From Symsagittifera roscoffensis (lineage: Eukaryota; Xenacoelomorpha; Acoela; Convolutidae): 64,000 nucleotides of DNA. The translations under genes were made by a program, and so were the position numbers. The notes beneath the pieces were generated by a model, which saw nothing but the letters and a program-made list of their open reading frames with translations, made no database searches and was not told where the DNA came from. Below are positions 9,527 to 20,800 of the stretch, piece by piece (positions within the stretch are counted from its first letter, which is position 1; each line of letters starts with the position of its first letter). The DNA lies in assembly GCF_963678635.1 (NCBI RefSeq), contig NC_087063.1:11192386-11256385 (forward strand), read 5' to 3'.

Positions 9527-12500
9527 TTGAACGCGGTAACGATTAAAGATGCGTACCCGATACCGCGAATAGACGAGAGCCTATCCAAACTTGGTGATGC
9601 AAAGTTCTTCACCACATTGGACTTGGGTTCTGCCTTCTGGCAGGTTCCTCTGCGAAAGAAGGACAGGGAGAAAACCGGATTCGCGTGCGAATTGGGGTTG
9701 TACCAGTGGAAGAGGATGCCCTTCGGCTTGTGCAATGCAACAGCAACCTTTCAAAGGCTGATGGCTCAGGCTTTGACAGGAGTGACCAAAAAGTACGGGA
9801 ATCTCTTGATGTGCTACGTGGATGACGTAGTCATAGCGACACCAACCCTGGAGGATCACATTGATCGACTCGATGAGGTCTTCGGATGTATGAAAAGAGC
9901 AGGCTTGAAATGCAAACCATCGAAATGTGAAATCCTTAGGGATTCGATCAAGTACCTGGGAAGAATGGTGGACCGGCATGGTGTGAGGCCAGATCCAGAA
10001 GCAGTAGAGGCTGTGCTGACATGGAAAGCTCCTAGAACGGACACACAGCTCATGAGCTTCCTAGGGTTTGCCAATTACTACCGAGAATTCATAAAAGGAT
10101 ACGCGGACAAGGTGTACCCGATGCAGAAGCTGATGCGCAACAAAGGGAAAAAGTTCGAATGGAACGATGAGGCACAAGTTGCTTTCGAGAACATAAAGCG
10201 GGAACTGTGCGAAGCGCCAGTGCTGGGCATGCCTACAGAAAAGGGCATGTATGTTCTTGACACAGACGCATCGGTGGTGGCCATCTCAGGAATATTGCAT
10301 CAAGAGCAAGAATGGAACGGAAGAACAGTCCTCCGTCCCATTGCATACGGCAGCAAAGTCTTGAGTGACACAGAGATGAAATATGGCGCACCAAAAGCAG
10401 AAATGTTTGCAGTAGTTACCTTCGTGGAGAAGTACCGTGCATACTTGGGGAGCGCTCCCTTCAAGTTACGCGTGGACAACAGAGCGTTATCCTGGTTGAA
10501 GACCTACTCGATGGATCAGAGTTATATTGGTAGATGGATAGTAAGACTGGATGGCTACCATATGATAATCGAACACAGGATGCGTGATAAACATCAGAAT
10601 GCTGACAGTCTCAGCAAGAAAACTGAGTTCTATGAAAGATTAGAGCAGAAGCAGGCCAATCAGGCGGAAGTAAAGGAGGGATTCTCGTTTCTGGACAAAG
10701 AAACTTATGAAGCGCTTCCCTTAACGAGATGGTTGGATAAGTCTGGACATCCAATTCCGGGGCATCCTGAGTTACCTGTAGAGAAAGCAGCCGAGATAAA
10801 GATCCTGTCAAGGGAGGACCCGGTCCCCTTGGATTTGTTGCTGCGCTCGAACCTGGTCCAGCAAGAACTCTCTCGCATGAATATAAACAGCCTCTCATTA
10901 TTGGATAAAACGGTGCAAGTCACACCACAAGTGATGCGGATACTGGGTGGATTGTTAGAAAGAGAAGTGACCAGAGATGACCCCGAGTGGACAGCAGCGG
11001 TGGCATCGCTAACAGTCAGTGAGAAAGTGAAGATCATGCCGTCCAGACAACAGCACGAAGAGAACAAGAGGGATTGTAGGACAATAGTTCAGCAACTAGT
11101 ATCCTCAATACCCCAGGAGATTTTAACCAGTACTTCTTACGGACAGAAAGGACGGGAGAGCGGCAAGCAAAAGAAAACTGTCACCTTTGTAGACCGGGAA
11201 AAAGAGGGTGAAGAGGTAGAACAAAATCTGCTGCAAGACTATTTGTCCGGGGAGAAGGATGAGGAGAAAAACCAGCGATCACAAGATCAACACCCGGGAC
11301 AAGGAAATTTGTCCGGGGAGTCCGAGATAGACGAGAAAATTCCTGATGAGAAACAGGACCTAGAGAACAAAGTTTTGTCCGGGGAGTTCAGATGGATGCG
11401 AAGGAAATACGGACATGATCTGGAGGAGCGTGCAGTCTCCAGCACAACACCTTCGACGGATGATAAGTCAGAAAGCTCGAGAATGAACACCTATTCAGAC
11501 AGGGATTCGACCTCGGGATCAGAACTGTCAGAACTGGCGATACACACGCTACTAGTGGAAACTCGGGCGAGAAACCTGGACAGAGAGGTGTACCAGGATC
11601 CTGACAGTGATCGCTACCTAATACCAAGCGAAAGAGTCTTTGACAACGCAGCGGATGACTTAGAAACGATAGCGGTATCGAAACGTTCGATAAGCCTGTT
11701 GCCGCAGAAAGAGGTAGTCAGGACTGATCTTCAGCCGTTTCAACAAGAAACACAACCGTTGGCGAAGATTTGGTGCGTTAAGATGGAAGAAGACACACAT
11801 CAGCCCAACGAGCTGAACAGTCAGATGAGAGTCATGAAGACGTACTTGAAGGCGAGATACAGACTCTCGGACCTTCTAAGGGCGCAGAGAAATGATCGCA
11901 TGACAAGCAACCTAAAAAGGTGGATAGAAAACGGTGCACCTGACAAAGGTGACCTGGAAGAAGACAGCTATAGGATCCTGAGACAATACTTCATGCAGAA
12001 GGAGGGGAGATTATATCTGAACAAGGACGGGATCGTGGCTTGCAGGAGAAGAGAAGAAGACAAGGTCTTATACAAATATAACGCGATAGTGTTGCCGCAA
12101 CTCTATCAGACAGAACTATTATTCAGGTCGCATGATCAGATGGGCCATCAAGGGATCGACAAAGTGTATCAGAGGATCTTGAAGCGCTTTGAGTGGCCTG
12201 GGATGAAAAAGGCATGCGAGAAATGGGTGACAGCATGTCTGTCATGCCAACAAGTCAAGGATCCTAGGAAGTTGCGATTTCCTTTACAATCAATTGAGTC
12301 GTCTGAATTCAACGAGGTGGTGCAGATAGATCACCAGAAGATATGCATGACAGACAGCGGTTACAACCAAGTCTTGGTCATGATAGATCACTTCACGAAA
12401 TATGCAGAGGCCGTGCCCTGCATAACTGCCTCGGCGGAAGAGACATGCGACCACCTGATCAATACGTGGATAGCAAGACACGGATGTCCAATGACGTTTC

Positions 12501-14485
12501 AATCGGACAATGGAACGGCTTTCGTAGGCGAGCTTACGAAAGAGCTTATGAGACGGTCACAAGTCGCTCAGGCTCACTCCACGACATACCACCCTCAGAC
12601 GAAGGGCTTAGTGGAAAGACAGAATAGGACGTTAGTGTCGATGCTGAGGGTATATTGTTCCAGGTACATGACCGATTGGGACAGATACCTTCCACAGGTG
12701 ATGGGAGCTTATAATAGCACGCAACACTCCACCACTCGAGTCAGTCCACACATGATGCTGACGGGACACGAGAAGTCTTTACCCTTGACATTCTTCTACC
12801 CAGAGTATGAGGGAAAGAAAACATCCCCACAGGTCTACGTGAGGGATGTGATCAGGAGCCAACAGGAGTTGAACGACTTGTGTAGACGAAACACTCAGCA
12901 GGCACAGGCAAGGCAGAGGAAAAGATTCGACAAGAAAGCAGCTGGTGCAAAGGCTTACTCGGTGGGAGACTACGTATGGGTATTTCAGAACGTTATACCA
13001 CCGAAAGGGACAAAAAAGCTTCTGAAGAAGTGGAGGGGACCCTTCATGATTACAGAGGTGCACCAAGAGGGACGCTTTTATAGACTGAGTACTGGCCGAG
13101 CCGCCCACTACGAGAACATCAAGCCACACAATCCATCGACAGAAGACTGGTGTATACCTGCAGACATGGAAGAAGGGGATTATCTAATGATGGATCCTGC
13201 TTGTGAGGTCAATGAAAAAGGCACCAGGGAGAAGAACGATGGAAACGAAGTCGTAGAGGAAGGTACGGATACACCATTGGACCTGGATCCAAACGAACAG
13301 ATCGAAGCGGACGATGAAACCTTGCCCTACGCAGAGGAAGATTGGCAGGATTCCGAACAGACAGAGGTTCCCAAGAACATGGAACCAGATCTTCCGTTCA
13401 CGATGCAGACTCGTCAGAAAGACGGGACGAGACTAAGAAAGAAATACAATCCTTACGGTGACGACTTTGTAGTGGATAGGATAGATCTAAAGAAAATAGT
13501 GGAGGAAGTAGTGGGTTTAGAGGAAATAACCGTGTCACACGACATTGACATAGTCGATGATCACAACGATGAGTGGGTTGACGACTGGTCGAAACCCGAG
13601 GTGGAGTTCGACGATGAGCAACAGCAGTCAAATGAACAAGACCTGACAAACCTGCGTGTCTTAGAGTGGCTGAACGAAATGACATCAGACCCTGAAAAGA
13701 CCAGCGTTACGATTCAAGACGTAGATCGCGAAAGCGCGAAATACATTAAGACCGAACGAGATGATCCTTCCTGGGCTGCCCAGGAAGGACAACTTCTCAT
13801 TCCAGCTTCTAATCTTGACTTAATACCCGGTATGCGATCGACGGGGACGCCGATGGATATTTTTGTCCGGGGAGTGGGGGTAGGACTTACCCACACTGAA
13901 AACTTGATAATAAAAAAATTGAGAATAGCAAGAGAAACAGGAAACTTAGAAGCAGAAACAGGCGAAGAACCTAAGAAACCTGACATAGGCAGGGTAGTTG
14001 AGTCATATTTTAACTTACCAAATGAATATTCAAGTAACATAGTACTAACAGATAGTGATTTCATACTCACAAACAGAACATGTGCGATAGCAATCACCGC
14101 AGGCATGAGTTTTAGGACGGCGCTAGCGGCAGATTTTAAGAGGGAATACAAAAACGTGGAATTCCTTTGGAAGCAAAGACCAGGGATAGGGGGCGTAGCA
14201 GCCTTACCCCCGGCGGTGTCGCAGATACCGGGAAAGTACTTATGCTTCTTGGTAACGAGGGCGACAGAGAAGCAGCACGTGGACCCAGAAAACCTAGTCT
14301 TGTCTTTGACGAGGCTGAGGGACTTCCTTGTGGAAATGGACGTGAAGGAGCTTTCGCTTCCAGTGTACGATCCAAATAGAGGAAGACTGCATCCTCGGGA
14401 ATTGTACGCGCTTGTACACGTGATATTCTCTGATACGAACATACAAGTGTATCTACATAAGAAATATTACTTAAGTATAGGCTGA
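9527..14485 (+). CDS. pol: Pol: RT, RNase H, integrase and C-terminal macrodomain (Element 1 ORF2)
   Basis: About 1652 codons. The RT catalytic box YVDD is at residues 97-100. RNase H acidic residues follow (D245 in LDTDAS, E in APKAEMFAV near 290, D317 in RVDNRALSW). An acidic linker carries three LSGE repeats (11242-11387). Integrase has H869/H874 and C904/C907 as zinc ligands and catalytic D935, D994 and E1030 (D-58-D-35-E). A GPF/Y-like module (KKWRGPFMITEVH) follows near 1165. After an acidic region, residues about 1500-1652 form a macrodomain resembling TARG1/OARD1. The reading frame opens just after the G7 run; no separate start is needed because it should be the continuation of ORF1. 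The C-terminal extension is shared with Element 2, so it is ancestral to the family. Confidence 0.93.
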   Translation: MNAVTIKDAYPIPRIDESLSKLGDAKFFTTLDLGSAFWQVPLRKKDREKTGFACELGLYQWKRMPFGLCNATATFQRLMAQALTGVTKKYGNLLMCYVDDVVIATPTLEDHIDRLDEVFGCMKRAGLKCKPSKCEILRDSIKYLGRMVDRHGVRPDPEAVEAVLTWKAPRTDTQLMSFLGFANYYREFIKGYADKVYPMQKLMRNKGKKFEWNDEAQVAFENIKRELCEAPVLGMPTEKGMYVLDTDASVVAISGILHQEQEWNGRTVLRPIAYGSKVLSDTEMKYGAPKAEMFAVVTFVEKYRAYLGSAPFKLRVDNRALSWLKTYSMDQSYIGRWIVRLDGYHMIIEHRMRDKHQNADSLSKKTEFYERLEQKQANQAEVKEGFSFLDKETYEALPLTRWLDKSGHPIPGHPELPVEKAAEIKILSREDPVPLDLLLRSNLVQQELSRMNINSLSLLDKTVQVTPQVMRILGGLLEREVTRDDPEWTAAVASLTVSEKVKIMPSRQQHEENKRDCRTIVQQLVSSIPQEILTSTSYGQKGRESGKQKKTVTFVDREKEGEEVEQNLLQDYLSGEKDEEKNQRSQDQHPGQGNLSGESEIDEKIPDEKQDLENKVLSGEFRWMRRKYGHDLEERAVSSTTPSTDDKSESSRMNTYSDRDSTSGSELSELAIHTLLVETRARNLDREVYQDPDSDRYLIPSERVFDNAADDLETIAVSKRSISLLPQKEVVRTDLQPFQQETQPLAKIWCVKMEEDTHQPNELNSQMRVMKTYLKARYRLSDLLRAQRNDRMTSNLKRWIENGAPDKGDLEEDSYRILRQYFMQKEGRLYLNKDGIVACRRREEDKVLYKYNAIVLPQLYQTELLFRSHDQMGHQGIDKVYQRILKRFEWPGMKKACEKWVTACLSCQQVKDPRKLRFPLQSIESSEFNEVVQIDHQKICMTDSGYNQVLVMIDHFTKYAEAVPCITASAEETCDHLINTWIARHGCPMTFQSDNGTAFVGELTKELMRRSQVAQAHSTTYHPQTKGLVERQNRTLVSMLRVYCSRYMTDWDRYLPQVMGAYNSTQHSTTRVSPHMMLTGHEKSLPLTFFYPEYEGKKTSPQVYVRDVIRSQQELNDLCRRNTQQAQARQRKRFDKKAAGAKAYSVGDYVWVFQNVIPPKGTKKLLKKWRGPFMITEVHQEGRFYRLSTGRAAHYENIKPHNPSTEDWCIPADMEEGDYLMMDPACEVNEKGTREKNDGNEVVEEGTDTPLDLDPNEQIEADDETLPYAEEDWQDSEQTEVPKNMEPDLPFTMQTRQKDGTRLRKKYNPYGDDFVVDRIDLKKIVEEVVGLEEITVSHDIDIVDDHNDEWVDDWSKPEVEFDDEQQQSNEQDLTNLRVLEWLNEMTSDPEKTSVTIQDVDRESAKYIKTERDDPSWAAQEGQLLIPASNLDLIPGMRSTGTPMDIFVRGVGVGLTHTENLIIKKLRIARETGNLEAETGEEPKKPDIGRVVESYFNLPNEYSSNIVLTDSDFILTNRTCAIAITAGMSFRTALAADFKREYKNVEFLWKQRPGIGGVAALPPAVSQIPGKYLCFLVTRATEKQHVDPENLVLSLTRLRDFLVEMDVKELSLPVYDPNRGRLHPRELYALVHVIFSDTNIQVYLHKKYYLSIG
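11242..11387 (+). repeat. Three internal copies of the polypurine-tract core
   Basis: TTGTCCGGGGAG occurs at about 11243, 11309 and 11375, identical each time and encoding LSGE. The same core GTCCGGGGAG abuts the 3' LTR at 24620-24629. Element 2 keeps two copies at the equivalent place (around 39190 and 39241, minus strand). Either these are spare plus-strand initiation sites or a repeated peptide. Confidence 0.7.
13861..13890 (+). promoter_or_regulatory. Candidate central polypurine tract
   Basis: TTTTGTCCGGGGAGTGGGGG, read in a different codon frame (FVRGV) from the LSGE copies, is followed by GGGTAGGACTTACCC, which can form a small hairpin. Element 2 keeps this block almost unchanged (about 36826-36866, minus), although one change there creates a TGA stop. 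Position near the 3' end of pol and the U-run/purine-run form fit a central polypurine tract as known in lentiviruses and Ty1. Confidence 0.5.
14040..14485 (+). other. Macrodomain (TARG1/OARD1-like) coding segment
   Basis: The order of blocks matches the OARD1 family: a first strand (VLTDSDFIL), an AIAITAGMSFRTALAADFKR loop-helix, a strand reading KYLCFLVTR, a helix with L--LRDFL, then ELSLPVYD and a final helix and strand (VIFSDTNIQVYLHK). Positions that I recall as catalytic in TARG1 (Lys in the LIT-K strand, Asp in the GCGLD loop) are Arg and Gly here, in both elements. The domain may therefore bind ADP-ribose, or have diverged, rather than hydrolyse it. It is the C-terminus of Pol with no intervening stop. 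Confidence 0.75.
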
Positions 14486-14891
14486 GTGATGAGCGAGAGG
14501 GTGTTAGGCCAAAGACCAAGTTGCATGTAATATGTGATATGTGTGTTATGTTATGTTATGTTATGTTATGTGTTAGGTTATTAAGATCATGGGTAAGTAA
14601 GCGTTAGTGACCATGAACAACTAAATGACGATTTTGGGAATAGATCCAAAGTTTGGATTGTCCAATCTTAGGTCGAATTCCAAAATTTTAGAAACCAATT
14701 GATTTTAATAAGTTTTAGGATAAATATCTTTTTATCTGAACTGTCTTTAAGCAAATTTTAACGATATATATTAAGTTGAAACTGACAGGTGTGACAGTCG
14801 TGATTCCTTTTCTAGATCCTGATTGATCATTTAATTGCTCACTTGAGTCAAAACTTGAAATCGAAATCAAATCAAACTTGGAAAGAACAGT
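14486..14891 (+). other. Gap between pol and ORF3
   Basis: 406 bp without coding sequence, AT-rich, containing TTATG repeated five times (about 14546-14570). Element 2 has a gap of similar size (35800-36231). How ORF3 is translated (subgenomic promoter, splicing or re-initiation) is not evident. TGACAG at about 14788 could be a splice acceptor but is weak. Confidence 0.6.
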
Positions 14892-17800
14892 ATGGACAAT
14901 TTCAACCTGGATGAATTGATGGACCTGGCAGAGGCATATGTAGGACCGATGGTAGATGCGATCTATCGTCGGCTGGTCGAACGAGACTTCGCTCTGGAGG
15001 ACCCAGAGGTGGTCATGTTGCTGACCGCCCTGATTAACATCTTGGGGCACGACAACCGTGGGGACCGCCCCACGGAAGTCCTGTTGATGGCAGCATATGG
15101 AGAAAGAGGAGTACTAGACCGCCCGAACATGAGAGTGATGAGGTGGAGAAACGGGGCTCTCTCAGGGAGTGACTTGGCGAATGAGCCTGGGTTGGGAAGT
15201 TCTAGGACTTACCAACCAGGTGAGATGCCAATGCCCTCCAAGCCCAAACCTGGGCTGACGAGAATGCATCGGGAGATGAACAGCGAGGCGACCTCGTCTG
15301 GTTCACCACTGAGAGCAGCTGTGCCACCAAAAGGGGCGAAAGTAACACAGAAGGTTCAGACGAACCAAACCATACAAGATCTGGACGAGATGAACGATCA
15401 GTTGAGAAGTACGAAGAAGGAGTTAGACGATATGACGAAGACCATGCTGGCGATGGAGGAAGACCGGGACATGTGGAGAAAGTTGTTTGAAGACTGCAAC
15501 AAAAAGCAGGGTCAAGAGATCGAACGCTTAAGGCAGGAATACAAAGAGCGATCGGAGCAGGTGGCGGTGACGACGTCCATTGAGAAAGTGATACCTGCAA
15601 GGGATATTCCTCGTGGGCAGTCCCCGATGGAGCTCTTGACACCTCGAGAAATGAGTCAAACAACGGAGACACGGCTTCCAGCAGAGACGAACCGAGTAAC
15701 AATCCCGGATCCTAGTGACACCTTGGGTGATCCCGTCGTAGAACAGACAGTGAGAAAACTGATAGAGACAGCTGGACGATTGGTCGCTAACAAGAATGCA
15801 CCAGGTTCCGGGGTGACTGCACCCTATGGATCGATTGACGATACGGGCAGAGTACAACTCTCCCAGACAGTAATCAGACAAGGGATGAGTAACGTGACAC
15901 CACTCATGGGGAACTCGAGAATCCCAGAGAGGAAAGTAAGGAAGATGCCAGCGAAGAAAGTGTCTCGTGTAATAGACGTGCAGAAGAATAATCAATTGAA
16001 GTATAATTTCACGGGAGTTCCGGAGACAGATCCGAGAGCCTGCTTCAATCGAGCTACCTGGAGCCCGGCTGTGAACCTGCAGCAACCACCACTCGGGACA
16101 TCTCACCTGATATTGGGAGACAGCTTAGTCAGAGTGCTGTCGAATTTGAGGACCTCATGGGTCACCACGGTGATGGCCTTTGGAGGCGCGACCATTGCCC
16201 AATTATATCGCATGGTGGAGCTGATGAATCCAGGGAAGATACCCAATGTGATGATCTTAGTTGGGACGAATGACATCTCCAGAGGATCAGATGAGCAGGA
16301 AGCACTGTGGGAAGCAATGATGGTGTGTTTGTTTACTACTCTCTGGCAGAAGTTCAGTTGCGCGGTACTGACCGTTTGCACGGTGCCAATGAACGCAAGA
16401 AGCCTGACAGCATCAGGAAGAAGGCACAACGAGGGAGTCATGAGATGGAACAACATCTTGAGAAACCTAGCAAATCGAAATGCCGGAAGAATGATCCTCA
16501 TGGACATTGAACATGAATTGAGAGCCATGGATCAAGCCAGACTGACCACAGATGGCATCCACTTCGACAGTGTCGAAGGACAAGCTTGGTTGAATCGAGT
16601 CTTCCAAGAACGGTTGGATGAGCTGGAAGCAGAACTCTTTGACACAGGAGTGCTGAAGGAAGAGAGAACGGTGAGTGATACGGTGATCACCACCTTTGTG
16701 CCTCCTAACCTGGAAACACGCTTGGGTACGGTCCCAGCCGCCATAAATTACCGGCAACAAAGCTCCAGTGAACCAGGTCGAAGAACGGACGTGCAGGATC
16801 GGTTGGGAGAGGCACCGATGAGGAGAACAATTCATCCTAGGAGAAGGATAGGACCTGTCAACCAACCAATCGAAGAAGTAGCCGGCACATCTAGATCGGA
16901 CACTAGATCGGAGACGACGAGTACCAGTCGAGAGGAAAGACCGAGCAGAGGCTCATTGATGTGGTCGCGATCCATACCGTCTCCTTGGCATATATACAAA
17001 GAAGAACTAATGAAGCTGGACCTACAGAGAGTGAGCTTCATCGAAGATGCAAGGAGGATGCTGAATGGAGCGACGCTATCCGTCAGCAGATTGTACTCGA
17101 TAACCGGCGTAGACTGGTTGATAGCCGCTAGCATAAATTTCAGCTCCACGACGGCCTTGAGATTTGCCGACTTGGAGGGACTGCCCTCCAACAACACAAT
17201 AGGACCTGTGAATGCAAGACCGTTGCAAGATGTGAGATTGAACCATGATGAGAGGAATCGTGAAGAAAGGCCAGGAAGATTCCTGACGGCGAGAGCGCCG
17301 ATTGGACAACACGTGAAGATATTTAGGCAATTGACGACACCACCTGGTCATGTGAAGGAGAGAGTGTACCCAAAACTAGTGAACCAAGATGGTGATGCCC
17401 AGAGATATGGCGGATTGACAGCGATAAAGAAAGATGAGACCATCTTCGCCGCCTACGACAAAGCAGAGATGAGAAAGGCCAAAATCATGGTAGTAGCGAA
17501 TTCAGAGTTCGTGTACACCTCTAAGTCTTTGTTTTGGCCGGACGTCATAATGCTGGCCGCAGTTGACCTAGACCTATTGCAATCAGTGTCATTGGCTATA
17601 GGGGTACAGAGGCAGACAGAGATGATCCCGATAACGATTGTGTTTGCTGGCATCAATGACCATCTACACAGTAGAGGTTTTCTGAGCAGGCTCAGAGATC
17701 CTGCAACAGCAGAAAACGCAGTATGGCCCGCGATAAAAGACATCCTGGAGTCAATGGGTGAAGTGGTAGACGCGACAAAGGAGGGATCATTCAACAAAGT

Positions 17801-20800
17801 GACATTGAGAGTAGTATTTGCGTTGTCTCCGGGATATGCATATCTCCCGGATGGACTGAAATTTGTGTATGCAATGGTAGCCTTACTTTCGGAGGGAAAA
17901 TATGATGTGATCATATCAGCCCCGAATCGCATGATAGAAATGGAGAACCTGAGGCCACTTAAGGCTGAACTGCCTGCAGTATGGTCAGATATCTCAAACG
18001 CGATGAGAGGGTTCAAGGACCACGCGCTACACATGTTGGTGTTGGACGAGGTGCTGGGGTTGGAACTGTCCAACTTCAGTCGGCAACTCAAACTGAAACC
18101 AGGAATAGATGACGACCATCGAGTGATCACGGCGATGTCCAACGACTTGTGGTTCCGAGCAATGGAAGTGGCGAGTGAAGACACGAGAAGAAAAAATTCA
18201 CTGGAGACAAGAGCTCATCTGGAAGCGATGGTGCTGAGAACCAAGCCGGAAGCAAACCAGTGGCTACACCTGAATCCGAGAGTAGCGGCATTGGGTGCAG
18301 ATGCTTTTCAGCAAGGCCCAGTAATGATCACTAGGATACACGCCTACTTGTTGAAGGAGGTGCACCTGGCGGAAAATAACGGAGAAAAGACAGCTGAGTT
18401 CGTGAACAGAATGTGTCAGATTACTCTGGAAACCTTCTGGACCCAGGAAGTGAAAGGACAGGAGGGATTTGAAAGGACAGACAGCATGCTAGAAGGGTTG
18501 GGAGCCGGATGGACCGCGTCCTTCTTGGCAAAAGTCTACCCGAAAGTCTCGCACTACTTGATAAAGGAATTCCTCCAAGCGGTAGTGAAAGTATCGATAG
18601 TGGAATTAATAGCCCTGTTCGTGACATTTGGAGCGGAGAATTCCGTGAAAGGACCGGTGATACTGCTTACGGATGGAATACAGAACCTGCGACTAGATGG
18701 ACTTCTGACATTGATCGCAATAACCCACGGAAACTTGGGAGGACTGATGAAACTGGCACGTTGTCCAGAGCAGATGAAAGAGAGAGTGAGGAATCTGGAT
18801 ATGAAGAAATCCACAGACTCGTGGAACAAAATAAGAGACCTGAGACACACTCTTATCCAGTATCTCTTGCAGCAAAATCGCTTTGGAACCGGAGAAGACG
18901 AGACAATTGAAAGAGAGGAAGATGTTAGACGACATGTTGGAGGCATGCCGCTGTTAACAGATTTGAGCTTAGCTATGAGAATCGATCCCTTGGCACTGAT
19001 CAGAGGAGTCACGGAGTTCGTGACAGTGATCTATGGACCAGCAGTCACCTTTGCGTTCCCTGACGTTAAAGTGGAAGCATATAGGAGGTCGGTGTTGCAC
19101 CCGAACCTCATATCGGCAGTGGACGGTAGTACACTGAACTGGTGTGAGCAGCACGCATTGCGAGAGCTCATGAGTGAAGATCTGTTATTTGCGAAAATAT
19201 CGGAGCCAGAGATGACAGTCATCAATTTTGACGATCACTTCTGTGACCGCATGGGAGAAGTAGAAAGAGGGCACATCGAGGTGTTTCCAAAGCTTTGGAG
19301 TCTGAGGCCCTATGACAAAACGAATGGTGAAATGACCAGAGTGCCTCGTCTCACAGCAGCGTATCACAAGGTGAGAGAAGAGACGAAGGACTGGGGCGAT
19401 TACAAGAAGCTACCCGAAGCAATCCGTGAATTCCCTCTGATAAGAAGGATGTTGCTCGGAGCAGTCTCCGTAGTACAAACTCCTAGGTTGAGAGCATTCG
19501 AAACCAATGAAAGGAGAGTAGGGAATTTCTCGGCGACGATGGATCCATACTTCGTGGGGAGAAATGCCGCCGTGTTACAGTACACACGATTTGCGTACAC
19601 GGATCAAGCGACGAGAAGGCGAATAAGCAACGCTGCTACTCCCAAGCCTGAAGGATTTGATGAGGAATGGAGGGGACTAGGCTTAGCTCCAATGAGGATG
19701 AGAGGCAGGACTGAATTGCCTGAAGCCTCAGTAATCCTGACCAGTGTGAGAAAAGAGATGAAAGCTGCGGGAGTATTGCAGACGAGAATTTTCCTAGCAC
19801 CCTTCGGCTGCGAAGAAATCAAAGTGGTCCATGGAGAAGAGGAAGATAAATCAGCCGGTACATTGCTCATACCGAGATTCCAGGAAGAAGCTGACAATGA
19901 CAAACAAGGACCATCGAACTCGAATAGGGACAAGTCAGAAGGAGATGACGGACAGGGTGGAAACCGTCAGACTGAAGAACCCATGCAACAAGATCAAGCT
20001 GGTGGGGAGGACGACAGGGCATCGACAGGAGGAACATCCAGCCTGGATTTCAATATCTTCAGTGATCTTGAGAATAATGCAGACACGTTGGAAACGACTG
20101 AGCCAGCGGATGAAGGCATCTCGACACTGGAACCTCCGTCAGCCTTTGAGGAGATGAAACGGAATTTGCCGGAGAGCAGCTCTCCTGGCAATACAAGAAA
20201 TAACGATCAGAGAATCCTCATGGAATCACCTCGGAGGAGAAGAATAGAGGCCTCAGCCAGAGTACCTTTCTTGGGAACGCTACCCGAAGAAGAATGGGAA
20301 GTACATAACCGAGACCACGAGAGTAGGACGGGATGTAAGCTGGACAGAGTGGCGTTCATAGAAGAAGTCTGGACTGTGATTCAGAGCTATGGGACCCAGT
20401 CCATTCTCAAAACAGGTCTCAATCAACCCTTGATGAGAGAAGTACTTGACAAGCTTGATGAGTGTGAAGGGAGACTGAGTGAGTTATTGATCGACTCAGC
20501 CACTGATGAGAGTGAAGCGAATTCTCCCATCAAGATGACACCGCAGGACAATGAAGGAGAGGTGGTGTACCTGTCAAGGACCAGGAGAGGAACGATGCGA
20601 TCGAAAATGGTGATTGATAAAATCAATGCGATGAAAATGAAGTTAGGCAGCAGAGTGATGCCGAGGAGGATTGGAAAGACGAAAGTGGATTCGGAAATAT
20701 CGATGAAAGCTGGTAACTCAGCGAAAAGAAAACGAGTCGAGGAAGTCATGGATTTGGGGCAAGGTGATTATCAATTGTCTGGCACAGATAGAATATTAAC

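Noticed and set aside
13714-14442. Long minus-strand frames inside pol and ORF3 (for example 242-243 codons)
   Set aside because: Shadows of the sense frames; composition and lack of motifs do not support them.
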